Of a stretch of DNA of 39,302 nt, positions 25,590 through 35,089 are shown in pieces. The stretch is taken from assembly GCF_000469505.1 (NCBI RefSeq), contig NZ_KI272823.1, forward strand, positions 1 through 39,302. The letters are read 5' to 3'. The translations under genes and the position numbers were made by a program. The notes under the pieces were generated by a model. That model was given only the letters and a program-made list of their open reading frames with translations. It did not search any database and was not told the origin of the DNA. This stretch comes from Leptotrichia sp. oral taxon 215 str. W9775. GTDB taxonomy: Bacteria > Fusobacteriota > Fusobacteriia > Fusobacteriales > Leptotrichiaceae. The first letter of the stretch is position 1. Every line of letters starts with the position of its first letter.

Positions 25590-25886
25590 GTGCTGGAAAA
25601 TATTAAGGTAATGATAATAGGATGGTTTTACTACGGAATTTGGTTTATGGCAGGTTCCATAATAGTAACTTCTCTCTTAAACAGAGTGTTTACAAAACTT
25701 TATATTCCACCACTTATAGTTAATGCAATCAGTGCAATGCTTCTTCTGATAGGCTTTAAACTAGGTCTTCCTAATATGGGATATGCAATGTATTTTAATT
25801 ATATGCCGGTGGTATTTGCAAGTGTAATGTATAATTTTATAATTTTTATCATAAGAAAGTTGAAAAAGAGATTGGAAGTGAAATAA
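25590..25886 (+). CDS. Small membrane protein in sialic acid locus, unknown
   Basis: A 98-residue protein with three likely membrane helices (about 9-29, 38-58 and 66-88) and a basic C-terminal end. I do not recognise the family. Its start codon is GTG, seven bases after AAAGGA, and its stop overlaps the nanK start by one base, so it is clearly part of the operon. It sits between the permeases and the kinase, so it may assist transport or quality control of the permeases. This is inference from position only. Confidence 0.7.
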   Translation: MLENIKVMIIGWFYYGIWFMAGSIIVTSLLNRVFTKLYIPPLIVNAISAMLLLIGFKLGLPNMGYAMYFNYMPVVFASVMYNFIIFIIRKLKKRLEVK

Positions 25887-26785
25887 TGTATTATATCTGC
25901 GTAGATATAGGAGGAACTTCAATAAAATATGGTGTTCTAAGTGAAAAAGGAGAAATATTCATAGATGGAACAATTTCGACTAAAGTTACAGAAAAAGAAA
26001 ATTTTATACTTTCAGATGTGAAAAAGCTTGTAAGAAATATTCTTGATGAATATAAGAAATATGAGATAAAAGGAATTTGTGTATCAACCGCAGGTGTAGT
26101 CGATCCTGAAAAAGGAAAGATAGTTTTTGCAGGTCCTACGATTCCAAAATATACAGGAACCGAAATAAAAAAGGAACTGGAAAAGGAATTCTCACTTCCA
26201 TGTGAAGTTGAAAATGATGTGAACTGTGCAGGTCTTGGAGAATACTGGAAAGGAGCCGGAAAAGGTTCTAAATCCATGGTGTGTCTGACAATAGGTACAG
26301 GAATAGGTGGTTCTGTAATTTTAGATGGGAAACTTCTGAATGGAATTGGCTATACTGCAGGAGAAATAGGTTATATGGATGTAAATGGGAACCATATTCA
26401 GAATATAGCTTCGAGCAGGTATCTTGTGGAAAAGGTCCGGAAGGAAAAAAGAGAAAAAGAAGGAATAACTGATGCAATAACAGGAGTTGATATATTTGAG
26501 CTTGCAAAAAAAGGAGATGAAATCTGCGTAGCGGCAATAAATGAAATAATATCAAATCTTTCTGTTGGAATAAGAAATATAATGTATCTTCTTAATCCTG
26601 AAGTTATTGTTATTGGAGGAGGAATAACGGCTCAGAAGGAGTATCTTGAAGAAAAAATAAGAAAAGAAGTAAATGACGGCATGATAAGTGATATGTTCAG
26701 AAAAACACGTATAGAACTGGCACAGCAGGGAAATCAGGCAGGACTTCTCGGTGCATTGTATAATTTTTTAAATAAAAATGGATAA
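25886..26785 (+). CDS. nanK: ROK-family N-acetylmannosamine kinase (NanK-like)
   Basis: A 299-residue ROK sugar kinase. The ATP-binding motif is DIGGTSIKYG at the start, the catalytic base region is ENDVNCAGLGEY, and the second phosphate motif is LTIGTGIGGSVI. Most ROK enzymes have a zinc site formed by EIGH plus CxCGxxGCxE; here these read EIGYM and then VNGNHIQ, so the site is absent. In this locus the substrate should be N-acetylmannosamine, released by NanA. The call rests on context; without it a glucokinase-type assignment would be possible. It overlaps the small membrane gene by one base. Confidence 0.85.
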   Translation: MYYICVDIGGTSIKYGVLSEKGEIFIDGTISTKVTEKENFILSDVKKLVRNILDEYKKYEIKGICVSTAGVVDPEKGKIVFAGPTIPKYTGTEIKKELEKEFSLPCEVENDVNCAGLGEYWKGAGKGSKSMVCLTIGTGIGGSVILDGKLLNGIGYTAGEIGYMDVNGNHIQNIASSRYLVEKVRKEKREKEGITDAITGVDIFELAKKGDEICVAAINEIISNLSVGIRNIMYLLNPEVIVIGGGITAQKEYLEEKIRKEVNDGMISDMFRKTRIELAQQGNQAGLLGALYNFLNKNG

Positions 26786-26852
26786 AATGAAAAATATATG
26801 ATAATATAAAAAATAAAACTAAATATAGACTAATAAATGAAAGGACAGAATT

Positions 26853-27767
26853 ATGAGAGTAGATCTGGAAAAATTTAAAGGAATTTTTATGGCAATGTAT
26901 TCAGCCTATGATGACAATGGAAATGTAGACAAGGAAAGAGTAAAAAAACTTGCGAGATACTATGCAGATAAAAAAGTAAAAGGACTGTATGTTGGAGGAA
27001 GTTCCGGAGAAGGTGTCCTTCAGAGTGAAGAAGAAAGAAAACAGGTAGTTGAAGCTGTAATGGAAGAAGTAGGAAAAGAACTTACAATTATAGTTCATGT
27101 TGGAGCAAATTCTACACCTGAAAGTGTAAGATTGGCACAGCATGCGGCAAAAATGGGAGTAGATGCAGTATCATCAATACCTGCAGTATATTATAGATTA
27201 TCACCTGCATCAGTAAAGGCACATTGGCAGGCGATGATAGACAGTACAGATTTACCGTTCATAATCTATCATATTCCACAAACAACAGGATTTAACTTGC
27301 CAATAAGCTTATTTGAAGAAATGGCAAAACAGGAAAAAGTAATAGGTATAAAATGTTCATCAGAAAGTACATTTGAATTACAGCAGTTTAAAGCAGTGGG
27401 AGGAAAAGACTTCCTAGTATTTAATGGTCCGGATGAACAGTTTGTAGCAGGAAGGGCTATAGGAGCAGATGCTGGAATTGGAGGAACATATGGAGTTATG
27501 CCTGAACTGTTTATGAAACTTAATGAATACATGAATAATCAGGAAATTAATAAAGCAAGAGAATTACAAAATGAAGTAAATGAAATTATAAAAGGTCTAC
27601 TTTCTGTAGGATCATTGTATGGAGCGTGTAAGTATATCCTTCATTTAAGAGGGGTTGAAACAGGAGTTCCAAGATTGCCTATGCTTCCTATAACTGATGA
27701 AGCAGTAAAAGAAAAACTTCAAAAATTAAATAAGACAATAGAAGATCTTATTGAAAGGGTAAAATAA
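26853..27767 (+). CDS. nanA: N-acetylneuraminate lyase
   Basis: A 304-residue DHDPS-superfamily aldolase that splits sialic acid into N-acetylmannosamine and pyruvate. The substrate loop GGSSGEG, the Tyr139 in IIYHIPQTTG and the Schiff-base Lys167 in GIKCSSES match the lyase subfamily (Tyr137 and Lys165 in other NanAs). The enzyme is cytosolic. The start follows AAAGGA. A stem-loop sits between it and the regulator gene. Confidence 0.95.
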   Translation: MRVDLEKFKGIFMAMYSAYDDNGNVDKERVKKLARYYADKKVKGLYVGGSSGEGVLQSEEERKQVVEAVMEEVGKELTIIVHVGANSTPESVRLAQHAAKMGVDAVSSIPAVYYRLSPASVKAHWQAMIDSTDLPFIIYHIPQTTGFNLPISLFEEMAKQEKVIGIKCSSESTFELQQFKAVGGKDFLVFNGPDEQFVAGRAIGADAGIGGTYGVMPELFMKLNEYMNNQEINKARELQNEVNEIIKGLLSVGSLYGACKYILHLRGVETGVPRLPMLPITDEAVKEKLQKLNKTIEDLIERVK

Positions 27768-27770
27768 GAA

Positions 27771-27815
27771 TAAATGGTTAATGGGGGCTTATGTCATGTC
27801 CTCATGTTCCATTTA
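27771..27815 (+). repeat. Stem-loop between nanA and nanR
   Basis: The outer arms 27771-27777 and 27809-27815 pair perfectly, then a 3x3 loop, then six inner pairs (27781-27786 with 27800-27805, one G-U). No U-run follows. It may regulate expression of the regulator gene. Confidence 0.5.
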
Positions 27816-27874
27816 TAAAATGAATAATTTGAGGAAAACAGGGATATAACTAAATTTATGAAGGAGGACACTAT

Positions 27875-28696
27875 ATGAAATATATTAATATTATAGAGTC
27901 ATTTTATCCCTCTTTGAGCAAACAGGAAAAGAAGGTGGCTGACTATATACTTGAAGAAAAGGGGAAAATAAGTTATCAGTCACTTCAGGAAATAGGAAGA
28001 AAAATCAACGTAGGTGAAGCAACCATAGTAAGATTTGTAAAAAAGATAGGGTTTAATGGATTTCAGGATTTAAAAATAAATATTGCCAAGGAAGATTTTC
28101 CTATGATTGAAACTACTTATGAAGATTATATAGACAATATCGAGGCAAATATAAACAATACAATTGCAAATACGAAGCTGCTTATTGACAGAAAACAGCT
28201 TGATAAATCAATAAACTTGATTGCAAAGGCAGAAAGACTGTTTCTGTATGGAGTAGGATCTTCGGGATTGGCTGTACAGGAGCTTCAGAATAAGCTTCTA
28301 AGATTTGGAAAAATAGCACTGTCATATACGGATACCCATTTTCAGGTAATGAGTGCCGCAGTTACAGGGAAAAATGATGTAGTAATAGCAGTAACTCTTT
28401 CAGGAGAGACACCTGATATTTTGGAAACATTAACAGTGGCTAAAAAGAATAAAAGTAAAATAATAGTAATTACAAATCATATTTTATCAGCTGCGGCACA
28501 GATGGCAAACCATGTTCTTCTGACTGCCGGAAGGGAAACTCTTATTGATGGAGGATCACTGATTGCAAAAATGTCCCAGTTATACATAATAGATGTGCTG
28601 TGTACGGGATATGCACTCCAGAATAAAGATGAATCACTGAAGATGAAACATAATACGGCAGAAGCTGTAGTAAGGAAAAATAGCGGGGTTAAATAG
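27875..28696 (+). CDS. RpiR/MurR-family transcriptional regulator (likely NanR)
   Basis: A 273-residue regulator with an N-terminal RpiR HTH (QEIGRKINVGEATIVRFVKKIGFNGFQDLKI, residues about 40-70) and a C-terminal SIS sugar-phosphate domain (LYGVGSSGLAV and VTLSGETPDI). It lies inside the sialic acid locus. The family senses sugar phosphates, so ManNAc-6-P or GlcNAc-6-P is a likely ligand. It might repress or activate the promoter at 22236-22263. I did not find a clear paired operator. The ribosome site is AAGGAGGA. Confidence 0.9.
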   Translation: MKYINIIESFYPSLSKQEKKVADYILEEKGKISYQSLQEIGRKINVGEATIVRFVKKIGFNGFQDLKINIAKEDFPMIETTYEDYIDNIEANINNTIANTKLLIDRKQLDKSINLIAKAERLFLYGVGSSGLAVQELQNKLLRFGKIALSYTDTHFQVMSAAVTGKNDVVIAVTLSGETPDILETLTVAKKNKSKIIVITNHILSAAAQMANHVLLTAGRETLIDGGSLIAKMSQLYIIDVLCTGYALQNKDESLKMKHNTAEAVVRKNSGVK

Positions 28697-28728
28697 GGAA
28701 TAAAAACTACTAGGTGAAGGGGATAGAA

Positions 28729-29421
28729 ATGAACAAAGAAGAAATACTGAAAAAAATAAAAGGAAAATTAATAGTTTCCTGCCAGGCATTACCTGGAGAA
28801 CCTCTGTATATAGAAAATGGAAGTTTTATGCCACTTATGGCTTTAGCTGCAGAACAGGCGGGAGCAGCAGGAATAAGAACAAATGGTGTGCTTGATGTAA
28901 AAGGAATAAAGGAAAAGGTTAATTTACCTGTAATAGGACTTATAAAAAAAGTATACGAAGGATTTCCACAGCATATAACTGTTACCATGAAGGAAATAGA
29001 TGAACTTATGGAAGCAGGAGCAGATATAGTGGCTTTAGACTGTACTTTAAGGGAAAGAGTGGACGGGAAAACAATAAATGAATTTATTAAACAGATAAAG
29101 GAAAAATATCCGGAAATTTTACTTATGGCAGATATTTCAACATTTGAAGAAGGAGTAAATGCTGAAAAGGCAGGAGTTGACTTTGTAGGAACTACTCTTA
29201 GCGGATATACTCCATACAGTGAAAAATCTGATGGACCTGATTTCGCTCTTATGGAAAAATTAGTAAAAAATTTATCTATCCCTGTAATAGCTGAAGGGAA
29301 AATACATGAACCTAAGCAGGCTAAAAAAATGCTTGAATTAGGAGCTTATGCAGTAGTAGTAGGTGGTGCAATAACAAGACCTCTTGAAATTGCCCAGAGA
29401 TTTGTCAATGGAATGAAATAA
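28729..29421 (+). CDS. nanE: N-acetylmannosamine-6-phosphate 2-epimerase
   Basis: A 230-residue TIM-barrel enzyme that converts ManNAc-6-P to GlcNAc-6-P. The IVSCQALPGEPLY start, the catalytic Lys in GLIKK, the ALDCTLRER stretch and VVVGGAITRP phosphate loop fit NanE. The start at 28729 has GAAGGGG spaced six bases upstream; the in-frame GTG at 28714 lies at this site and is unlikely. It links the kinase product to the nag genes. Confidence 0.94.
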   Translation: MNKEEILKKIKGKLIVSCQALPGEPLYIENGSFMPLMALAAEQAGAAGIRTNGVLDVKGIKEKVNLPVIGLIKKVYEGFPQHITVTMKEIDELMEAGADIVALDCTLRERVDGKTINEFIKQIKEKYPEILLMADISTFEEGVNAEKAGVDFVGTTLSGYTPYSEKSDGPDFALMEKLVKNLSIPVIAEGKIHEPKQAKKMLELGAYAVVVGGAITRPLEIAQRFVNGMK

Positions 29422-29475
29422 TAAAATTTAAATATATTGTATAACATGAGAAATGGATACAGAGAGAGGAAAAAT

Positions 29476-29934
29476 ATGATTTTTACAAATTTAAATGATG
29501 ATTTACAAAATAAAAGTCTTGCAAAAAAAATATATGAATGTATAAAATTTACAAAAGAAAATGATTTGAAGTCATATGAACCTGGGAAATATGAGATTCC
29601 GGGAACAGAAATAAAAATGAATATAGATCATTATAATACTAAATCGGAAGAACAGGGAGGATGGGAAAGCCATCTTAAATACCTTGATGTTCAGATAATG
29701 CTTGAAGGACAGGAATATATCGCATTTAATAATATCCATAACCTTGAAGAAATAGAAAGAATTGTTGAAAATGATTTTCTTAAACATAAAGGTCCTGAAC
29801 TGTTCAGAGTACTGTTAAAGGCAGGAGATGTACTTGTATTCTATCCTGAAGATGTACACATGCCGGGATTACAGGTTGAAAAGTCTGAACCAGCAAAAAA
29901 AGTAGTATTTAAAATAGATGTAAATCTTTTATAA
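29476..29934 (+). CDS. YhcH/YjgK/YiaL family protein
   Basis: A 152-residue cupin-like protein. GGWESHLKYLDVQIMLEG and VLVFYPEDVHMPGL carry the histidines and acidic residues of the metal site seen in the family. YhcH (NanQ) of E. coli helps sialic acid catabolism and has been linked to anomer conversion. The start at 29476 is preceded by GAGAGGA; the earlier in-frame codon at 29437 has no ribosome site. Its position between nanE and the aminopeptidase gene suits such a role. Confidence 0.87.
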   Translation: MIFTNLNDDLQNKSLAKKIYECIKFTKENDLKSYEPGKYEIPGTEIKMNIDHYNTKSEEQGGWESHLKYLDVQIMLEGQEYIAFNNIHNLEEIERIVENDFLKHKGPELFRVLLKAGDVLVFYPEDVHMPGLQVEKSEPAKKVVFKIDVNLL

Positions 29935-29982
29935 TTTGTGATATACTATTTTTATAATAAAACAGGAAAGGTAGGAAAACAA

Positions 29983-31227
29983 ATGAAATATGTAGAAAAT
30001 TTTGAAGAAAAACTGGATAAATTTGCTGAAGTAATTATAAAAATAGGAGCGAATGTTCAGAAGGGGCAGAAAGTCTGGATAAACTGTACAACAGATTCAT
30101 TGCCGCTTGTTTATAAAGTAACAGAAAAGGCATATAAAGCGGGAGCAAGTAATGTAAATGTAAAACTTGCCGATGATAAATTAAGACGTATGCATGCAGA
30201 ATACCAGTCAACTGAAGAATATTCAACTATTCCGAAATGGACTGTAGATGAAATGAATGATTATTTAGATAATAATGTAGTTTTTATCCATATTTTAAGC
30301 AGCTCTCCTGAATTATTTTCAGGGATTGATGCGGAAAAACTTGGAGCATATGCTAAAAATAGAGGAGAAGCTTTGAAATATTACCGTTCACGTGTAATGA
30401 ATGACATAAATTCATGGACTATTGTAAGTTACCCTTCACCTGAATGGGCAAAACTTGTATTCCCTGAAGAAAGCGATGTTGAAAAGGCACAGGCAAAACT
30501 TCTTGATGCAATACTGGAAACAATAAGAGTTAATGAAAAAGATCCGGTGGAAGCATGGAAGGAACATAGCAGAAGATTAACTGAAAAGGCAGATTACCTT
30601 AATAAGAAAGCCTATAAGGCACTTCACTACAAGGCGGAAGGGACAGACCTTGTTGTCGGACTTCCTGAAAATCACGTATGGATAGCGGCAGGAAGTAAAA
30701 ATGAAAAAGGTGCAGATTTTATGCCTAACATGCCGACAGAGGAAATATTTACTGCAGGAGATAAATACAGAGTGGACGGATATGTTTCCAATAAAAAGCC
30801 TCTGTCTTATCAGGGAAATATAATTGATGGTTTCAAACTTACTTTTAAAGACGGAAAAGTTGTGGATTTTGAAGCAGAAAAAGGTTACGATATATTAAAA
30901 CAGCTGATTGAAACAGATGAAGGATCAGGAAGAATAGGAGAAGTTGCACTTGTTCCAAATGATTCGCCAATATCAAATTCAGGGCTGCTTTATTATGAAA
31001 CTTTATTTGATGAAAATGCGGCAAACCATCTGGCTTTAGGAGCAGCGTATCCTACAAATGTTGTAAATGGTTCAAATATGAGTGAAGAAGAGCTTGACAA
31101 GGCACATGTAAACAGCTCAATTTCTCATGTGGACTTTATGATTGGGGATGCTGAAATGGATATAGACGGAATAAATGAAGATGGAACTAGGGAGCCTGTA
31201 TTTAGAAAAGGAAACTGGGCATTCTAA
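29983..31227 (+). CDS. M29-family aminopeptidase
   Basis: A 414-residue metallopeptidase of the thermophilic aminopeptidase family (PepS/AmpS type). The NFEEKLDKFAEVIIKIG start, the GRIGEVALVPNDSPI stretch with its Glu, the FDENAANHLALG stretch with its His and the SHVDFMIG stretch with a final His/Asp supply the dimetal site. The enzyme is cytosolic. The start at 29983 is set by AGGAAAGGTAGG and by the MKYVENFEEKL alignment. A peptidase within a sialic acid operon is unexpected. It could help use peptides freed along with host glycoprotein glycans, or may simply share the transcript. Confidence 0.9.
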   Translation: MKYVENFEEKLDKFAEVIIKIGANVQKGQKVWINCTTDSLPLVYKVTEKAYKAGASNVNVKLADDKLRRMHAEYQSTEEYSTIPKWTVDEMNDYLDNNVVFIHILSSSPELFSGIDAEKLGAYAKNRGEALKYYRSRVMNDINSWTIVSYPSPEWAKLVFPEESDVEKAQAKLLDAILETIRVNEKDPVEAWKEHSRRLTEKADYLNKKAYKALHYKAEGTDLVVGLPENHVWIAAGSKNEKGADFMPNMPTEEIFTAGDKYRVDGYVSNKKPLSYQGNIIDGFKLTFKDGKVVDFEAEKGYDILKQLIETDEGSGRIGEVALVPNDSPISNSGLLYYETLFDENAANHLALGAAYPTNVVNGSNMSEEELDKAHVNSSISHVDFMIGDAEMDIDGINEDGTREPVFRKGNWAF

Positions 31228-31347
31228 TATTAAATAATTTTATATAAATTGTTTCAGAAGAAAAATTGGGAATATGAAATAAAAATATATTTTTTATGGA
31301 TTTTACTTGTATTTTATCTTTTGGAACAATTTTTTTACTTATATCTA

Positions 31348-31376
31348 TTGTTTTTTTTGGAAAAATAAGTTATTAT
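31348..31376 (+). promoter_or_regulatory. Candidate promoter for nagBA-glpK
   Basis: TTGTTT (31348-31353), a 17-bp spacer and TATTAT (31371-31376), 88 bp upstream of nagB. A seven-base inverted repeat at 31335-31341 and 31378-31384 flanks it and could be an operator. Confidence 0.45.
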
Positions 31377-31464
31377 TTAAGTAAGAAATGAAAAAAAAAT
31401 CCAATAATTAAAAAAAATAAAAAAACATTATGGAAATAACTATAAATCAGGAGGTAAGAAAAAA

Positions 31465-32304
31465 GTGAGAGTAATAATTTTAAAGGATAAAAAGGAAATA
31501 GGAAAATGGAGTGCTTATCAGATAGCAAAAAAAATACTGAGGTTTAATCCTACACCTGATAAACCTTTTGTATTGGGGTTGCCAACAGGATCTACACCAA
31601 TTGAAACATATAAGGAGCTTATTAATCTTAATAAGGAAGGAGTAATTTCATTTGAAAATGTAATAACGTTTAATATGGATGAATATGTAGGACTGGCACC
31701 TGAACATGAACAGAGTTATCACTATTTTATGCATGAAAATTTCTTTAAACACATAGATATTAAAGCAGAAAATATAAATATACTTGACGGACTTGCAGAA
31801 GATATTGAAGCAGAATGTCAGAGATACGAGGATAAAATAAAAGCTGTTGGTGGAATAGACTTATTTTTAGGTGGAATAGGTGAAGATGGTCACATTGCCT
31901 TTAATGAGCCGGGATCTTCATTAGCTTCCAGAACAAGAGATAAAGAACTGACTTATGACACGATTTTAGCAAATTCAAGATTTTTCGACAACGATATAAA
32001 TAAAGTTCCGAAACTTGCACTTACTATTGGAGTAGGAACATTGATGGATTCGAAAGAAATTATTATACTTGCTGAAGGATATAAGAAAGCAAGAGCTGTA
32101 TATCATGCAATAGAAGGTGGAGTGAATCATCTGTGGACAGTTTCTGCATTGCAGCTTCATAGAAGGGCACTTCTTGTAATTGATGAAACAGCAGTTTCAG
32201 ACATAAAAGTTAAAACATACAGATATTTTAAGGAAATAGAAGCTGAAAATCTTGATTTGGATGAGTACAGAAAAAAACTAATAGATTTAAAAAATAAACA
32301 ATAG
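31465..32304 (+). CDS. nagB: Glucosamine-6-phosphate deaminase
   Basis: A 279-residue isomerase/deaminase that converts glucosamine-6-P into fructose-6-P and ammonia. The GLPTGSTP phosphate loop, FNMDEYVGL with the catalytic Asp, and GGIGEDGHIAFNEPGSS with the His are all present. The start codon is GTG, confirmed by CAGGAGG and the MRVIIL N terminus. The gap of 237 bp before it holds a candidate promoter, so it may be expressed separately from the nan genes. Confidence 0.96.
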   Translation: MRVIILKDKKEIGKWSAYQIAKKILRFNPTPDKPFVLGLPTGSTPIETYKELINLNKEGVISFENVITFNMDEYVGLAPEHEQSYHYFMHENFFKHIDIKAENINILDGLAEDIEAECQRYEDKIKAVGGIDLFLGGIGEDGHIAFNEPGSSLASRTRDKELTYDTILANSRFFDNDINKVPKLALTIGVGTLMDSKEIIILAEGYKKARAVYHAIEGGVNHLWTVSALQLHRRALLVIDETAVSDIKVKTYRYFKEIEAENLDLDEYRKKLIDLKNKQ

Positions 32305-32316
32305 AGAGGTAAAAAA

Positions 32317-33468
32317 ATGATTATAAAAAATGCAAAAATTTTCGACGGTGAAAAGTTCATTGAAGAAAATGCAGTGATTACTGAGGGAAAATTAATAAAA
32401 AAAGTATTGAAATCAAGTGAACTTACACAGGATGAAATCAATGGAAATGAAGTTATAGACATAAATGGAATGGTATTGTCTCCAGGGTTTATTGATCTTC
32501 AGATAAATGGTTGCGGAGGAGTACTTTTCAATGATGATATTTCAATGGAAGCCCTTAAAATAATGAATGAAACAAATAAAAAGTTTGGATGTACTTCATT
32601 TTTACCAACGCTTATAACATCTCCTGACGAAAAAATAGAAAAGGCTCTTGAATTAATAAAAGCTAACAAGGATAAGGAAGAAATAGGAGTTCTAGGACTT
32701 CATATTGAAGGACCTTATATAAGTGTGGAAAAGAAGGGGATACACCGTCCTGAATATATAAGAGTACTTTCTGATGAAATGATAAAGAAAATAGCAGATG
32801 CAGGGCCTGAAGTAACTAAAATAATAACAATAGCACCTGAAAAGGCTGAAGTTAATCATTTGAAAACTTTGAAAAATGCAGGGATTAACATCGCAGTAGG
32901 ACATTCAAATGCCACTTATGAAGAATGTATGGAAAAGAAAGAGTATTTTAACTGTGCAACACATTTATATAATGCAATGAGTCCATTGGAATCGAGAAAA
33001 CCAGGTGTAATAGGATTCCTTTTCAACAACGATACTACAAACTGTGGAATTATAGTTGACGGATTTCATATGGAATTTCCTGCAGTAGAAATAGCAAAGA
33101 AAATATTAAAGGAAAGACTGTATCTTGTAACTGATGCAGTAAGTCCGGCAGGAACAACAGATATGAAGGAGTTCATGTTTGAAGGAAATCGTGTGCTATA
33201 TGAAAATGGTAAATGTATTTCACCTTCAGGAACATTGGGAGGATCAGCATTAGTAATGAGTGAAGGTGTAAAAAATCTTGTGGAATATGTAAATGTATCT
33301 CAGGAAGAAGCTTTAAGAATGGCTACTTCATACCCAGCAAAGGCAGTATCTGTAAATGATAGATACGGATATATAAAAGAAGGATATATAGCTGATTTGA
33401 CATATTTTGATAAGGACTATAAAGTAAAAGGAACTGTTGCCAAAGGTAATTTGACTGAGTATAATTAA
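32317..33468 (+). CDS. nagA: N-acetylglucosamine-6-phosphate deacetylase
   Basis: A 383-residue amidohydrolase that removes acetate from GlcNAc-6-P. The metal-binding Glu in LHIEGPYI, the His in GHSNA and in ATHLYNAM, and the catalytic Asp in VTDAVSPAGT are visible. It is 12 bp downstream of nagB and feeds it. The ribosome site is GAGAGG. Confidence 0.95.
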   Translation: MIIKNAKIFDGEKFIEENAVITEGKLIKKVLKSSELTQDEINGNEVIDINGMVLSPGFIDLQINGCGGVLFNDDISMEALKIMNETNKKFGCTSFLPTLITSPDEKIEKALELIKANKDKEEIGVLGLHIEGPYISVEKKGIHRPEYIRVLSDEMIKKIADAGPEVTKIITIAPEKAEVNHLKTLKNAGINIAVGHSNATYEECMEKKEYFNCATHLYNAMSPLESRKPGVIGFLFNNDTTNCGIIVDGFHMEFPAVEIAKKILKERLYLVTDAVSPAGTTDMKEFMFEGNRVLYENGKCISPSGTLGGSALVMSEGVKNLVEYVNVSQEEALRMATSYPAKAVSVNDRYGYIKEGYIADLTYFDKDYKVKGTVAKGNLTEYN

Positions 33469-33547
33469 ACTATTTTCAGTAAAAGGAATAGCGTAAAGAC
33501 AAAGTTATGTTATTAGAAAGTGTGCAAATAAACGGGAGGAGGCAATA

Positions 33548-35062
33548 ATGGTAGAAGATAAAAAATATATCATAGCACTGGATCAGGGAACAACAAGTTC
33601 GAGAGCTATTATTTTTGATAAGAATATGAATATTGTTTCAACTGCCCAGAAAGAACTTACACAAATATATCCAAAACCTGGATGGGTGGAACATAATCCA
33701 TTAGAAATATGGTCCAGTCAGAGGTCTGTTCTTACAGAAGTTATTGCAAGATCTGGTATTTCCCTTAAAAATGTTGCTGCTATCGGGATTACAAATCAGA
33801 GGGAAACAACGATAGTATGGGATAAAAATACAGGAGAACCTGTATACAATGCAATTGTCTGGCAGTGCAGAAGAACAGCAGAAATATGTGAAGAACTTAA
33901 AACTAAAGGGTTTGAAGAATATATAAAGGAAAATACAGGTCTCATAATAGATGCTTACTTTTCTGCTACTAAAATAAAATGGATACTTGACAATGTTGAT
34001 GGAGCAAAAGAAAAGGCTGAAAAAGGTGAACTGTTATTTGGAACAGTTGACACATGGCTCGTATGGAAATTAACAGCCGGAAAAGTACATGTGACTGACT
34101 ATACAAATGCTTCGCGGACAATGATGTATAATATAAAAACTCTGGAGTGGGATAAAAAAATATTGGATTTACTTGGTATTCCTGAAGGTATGCTTCCAGC
34201 TGTGAAAAATTCCAGTGAAATCTATGGTGAAACAAAAATGGGAGTAACTATGGGGGAAGAGGAAGGGACAAAAGTTCCTATTTCAGGAATTGCCGGAGAT
34301 CAGCAGGCGGCATTGTTTGGTCAGGCCTGTTTTAACAGTGGAGAAATAAAAAATACATATGGAACAGGCTGTTTTATGTTAATGAATACAGGAGATAGGT
34401 TCATTAAATCAAATAATGGCCTTCTGACTACAATTGCCATAGGAATAGACGGAAAAATTGAATATGCCCTGGAAGGAAGTATATTTGTTGGAGGAGCAGT
34501 AGTTCAGTGGTTAAGGGATGAAATGAAATTATTTTCAGATGCTGCAGATACAGAATATTTTGCAGGGAAAGTAGAAGATAACGGCGGAGTTTATCTTGTT
34601 CCAGCCTTTACAGGACTTGGCTCACCCTATTGGGATATGTATGCCAGAGGGACTATAACAGGACTTACAAGAGGAGCTAACAGAAACCATATTATAAGGG
34701 CTGCACTTGAATCCATTGCCTATCAGTCGAAGGATCTGATAAAGGCAATGGAAGAAGATTCAGGAATTCAGATAAAATCTTTAAAGGTGGATGGCGGAGC
34801 TTCTGCAAATAATTTTTTAATGCAGTTTCAGGCTGATATACTGAATAAAAATGTATTGAGACCTGAAATTATAGAAACTACAGCATTGGGAGCGGCATAT
34901 CTTGCTGGACTTGCAACAGGGTTCTGGGATAATAGGGAAGATATAAAGAAAAACTGGAAATTAAATAGGGAATTTCATTCAGAACTTGAAGAAAGTTTAC
35001 GTGAAAAATATTTTAAAGGTTGGCATAAAGCTGTAGAAAAAGCTAAAAATTGGGAAGAATAG
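33548..35062 (+). CDS. glpK: Glycerol kinase
   Basis: A 504-residue FGGY kinase. It starts ALDQGTTSSRAI, contains IWQCRRT, and has VKDGG-like VDGGASANNFLMQFQAD and the GAAYLAGLATGFW end, as in glycerol kinases. It makes glycerol-3-phosphate from glycerol and ATP. GGGAGGAGG precedes it. It is 79 bp behind nagA in the same direction, without a terminator between, so it may share the nag transcript. No glpF or glpD gene is present in the window. A long palindromic element follows. Confidence 0.94.
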   Translation: MVEDKKYIIALDQGTTSSRAIIFDKNMNIVSTAQKELTQIYPKPGWVEHNPLEIWSSQRSVLTEVIARSGISLKNVAAIGITNQRETTIVWDKNTGEPVYNAIVWQCRRTAEICEELKTKGFEEYIKENTGLIIDAYFSATKIKWILDNVDGAKEKAEKGELLFGTVDTWLVWKLTAGKVHVTDYTNASRTMMYNIKTLEWDKKILDLLGIPEGMLPAVKNSSEIYGETKMGVTMGEEEGTKVPISGIAGDQQAALFGQACFNSGEIKNTYGTGCFMLMNTGDRFIKSNNGLLTTIAIGIDGKIEYALEGSIFVGGAVVQWLRDEMKLFSDAADTEYFAGKVEDNGGVYLVPAFTGLGSPYWDMYARGTITGLTRGANRNHIIRAALESIAYQSKDLIKAMEEDSGIQIKSLKVDGGASANNFLMQFQADILNKNVLRPEIIETTALGAAYLAGLATGFWDNREDIKKNWKLNREFHSELEESLREKYFKGWHKAVEKAKNWEE

Positions 35063-35089
35063 TAAAAAAAGACTGTCACAAATATAAAA

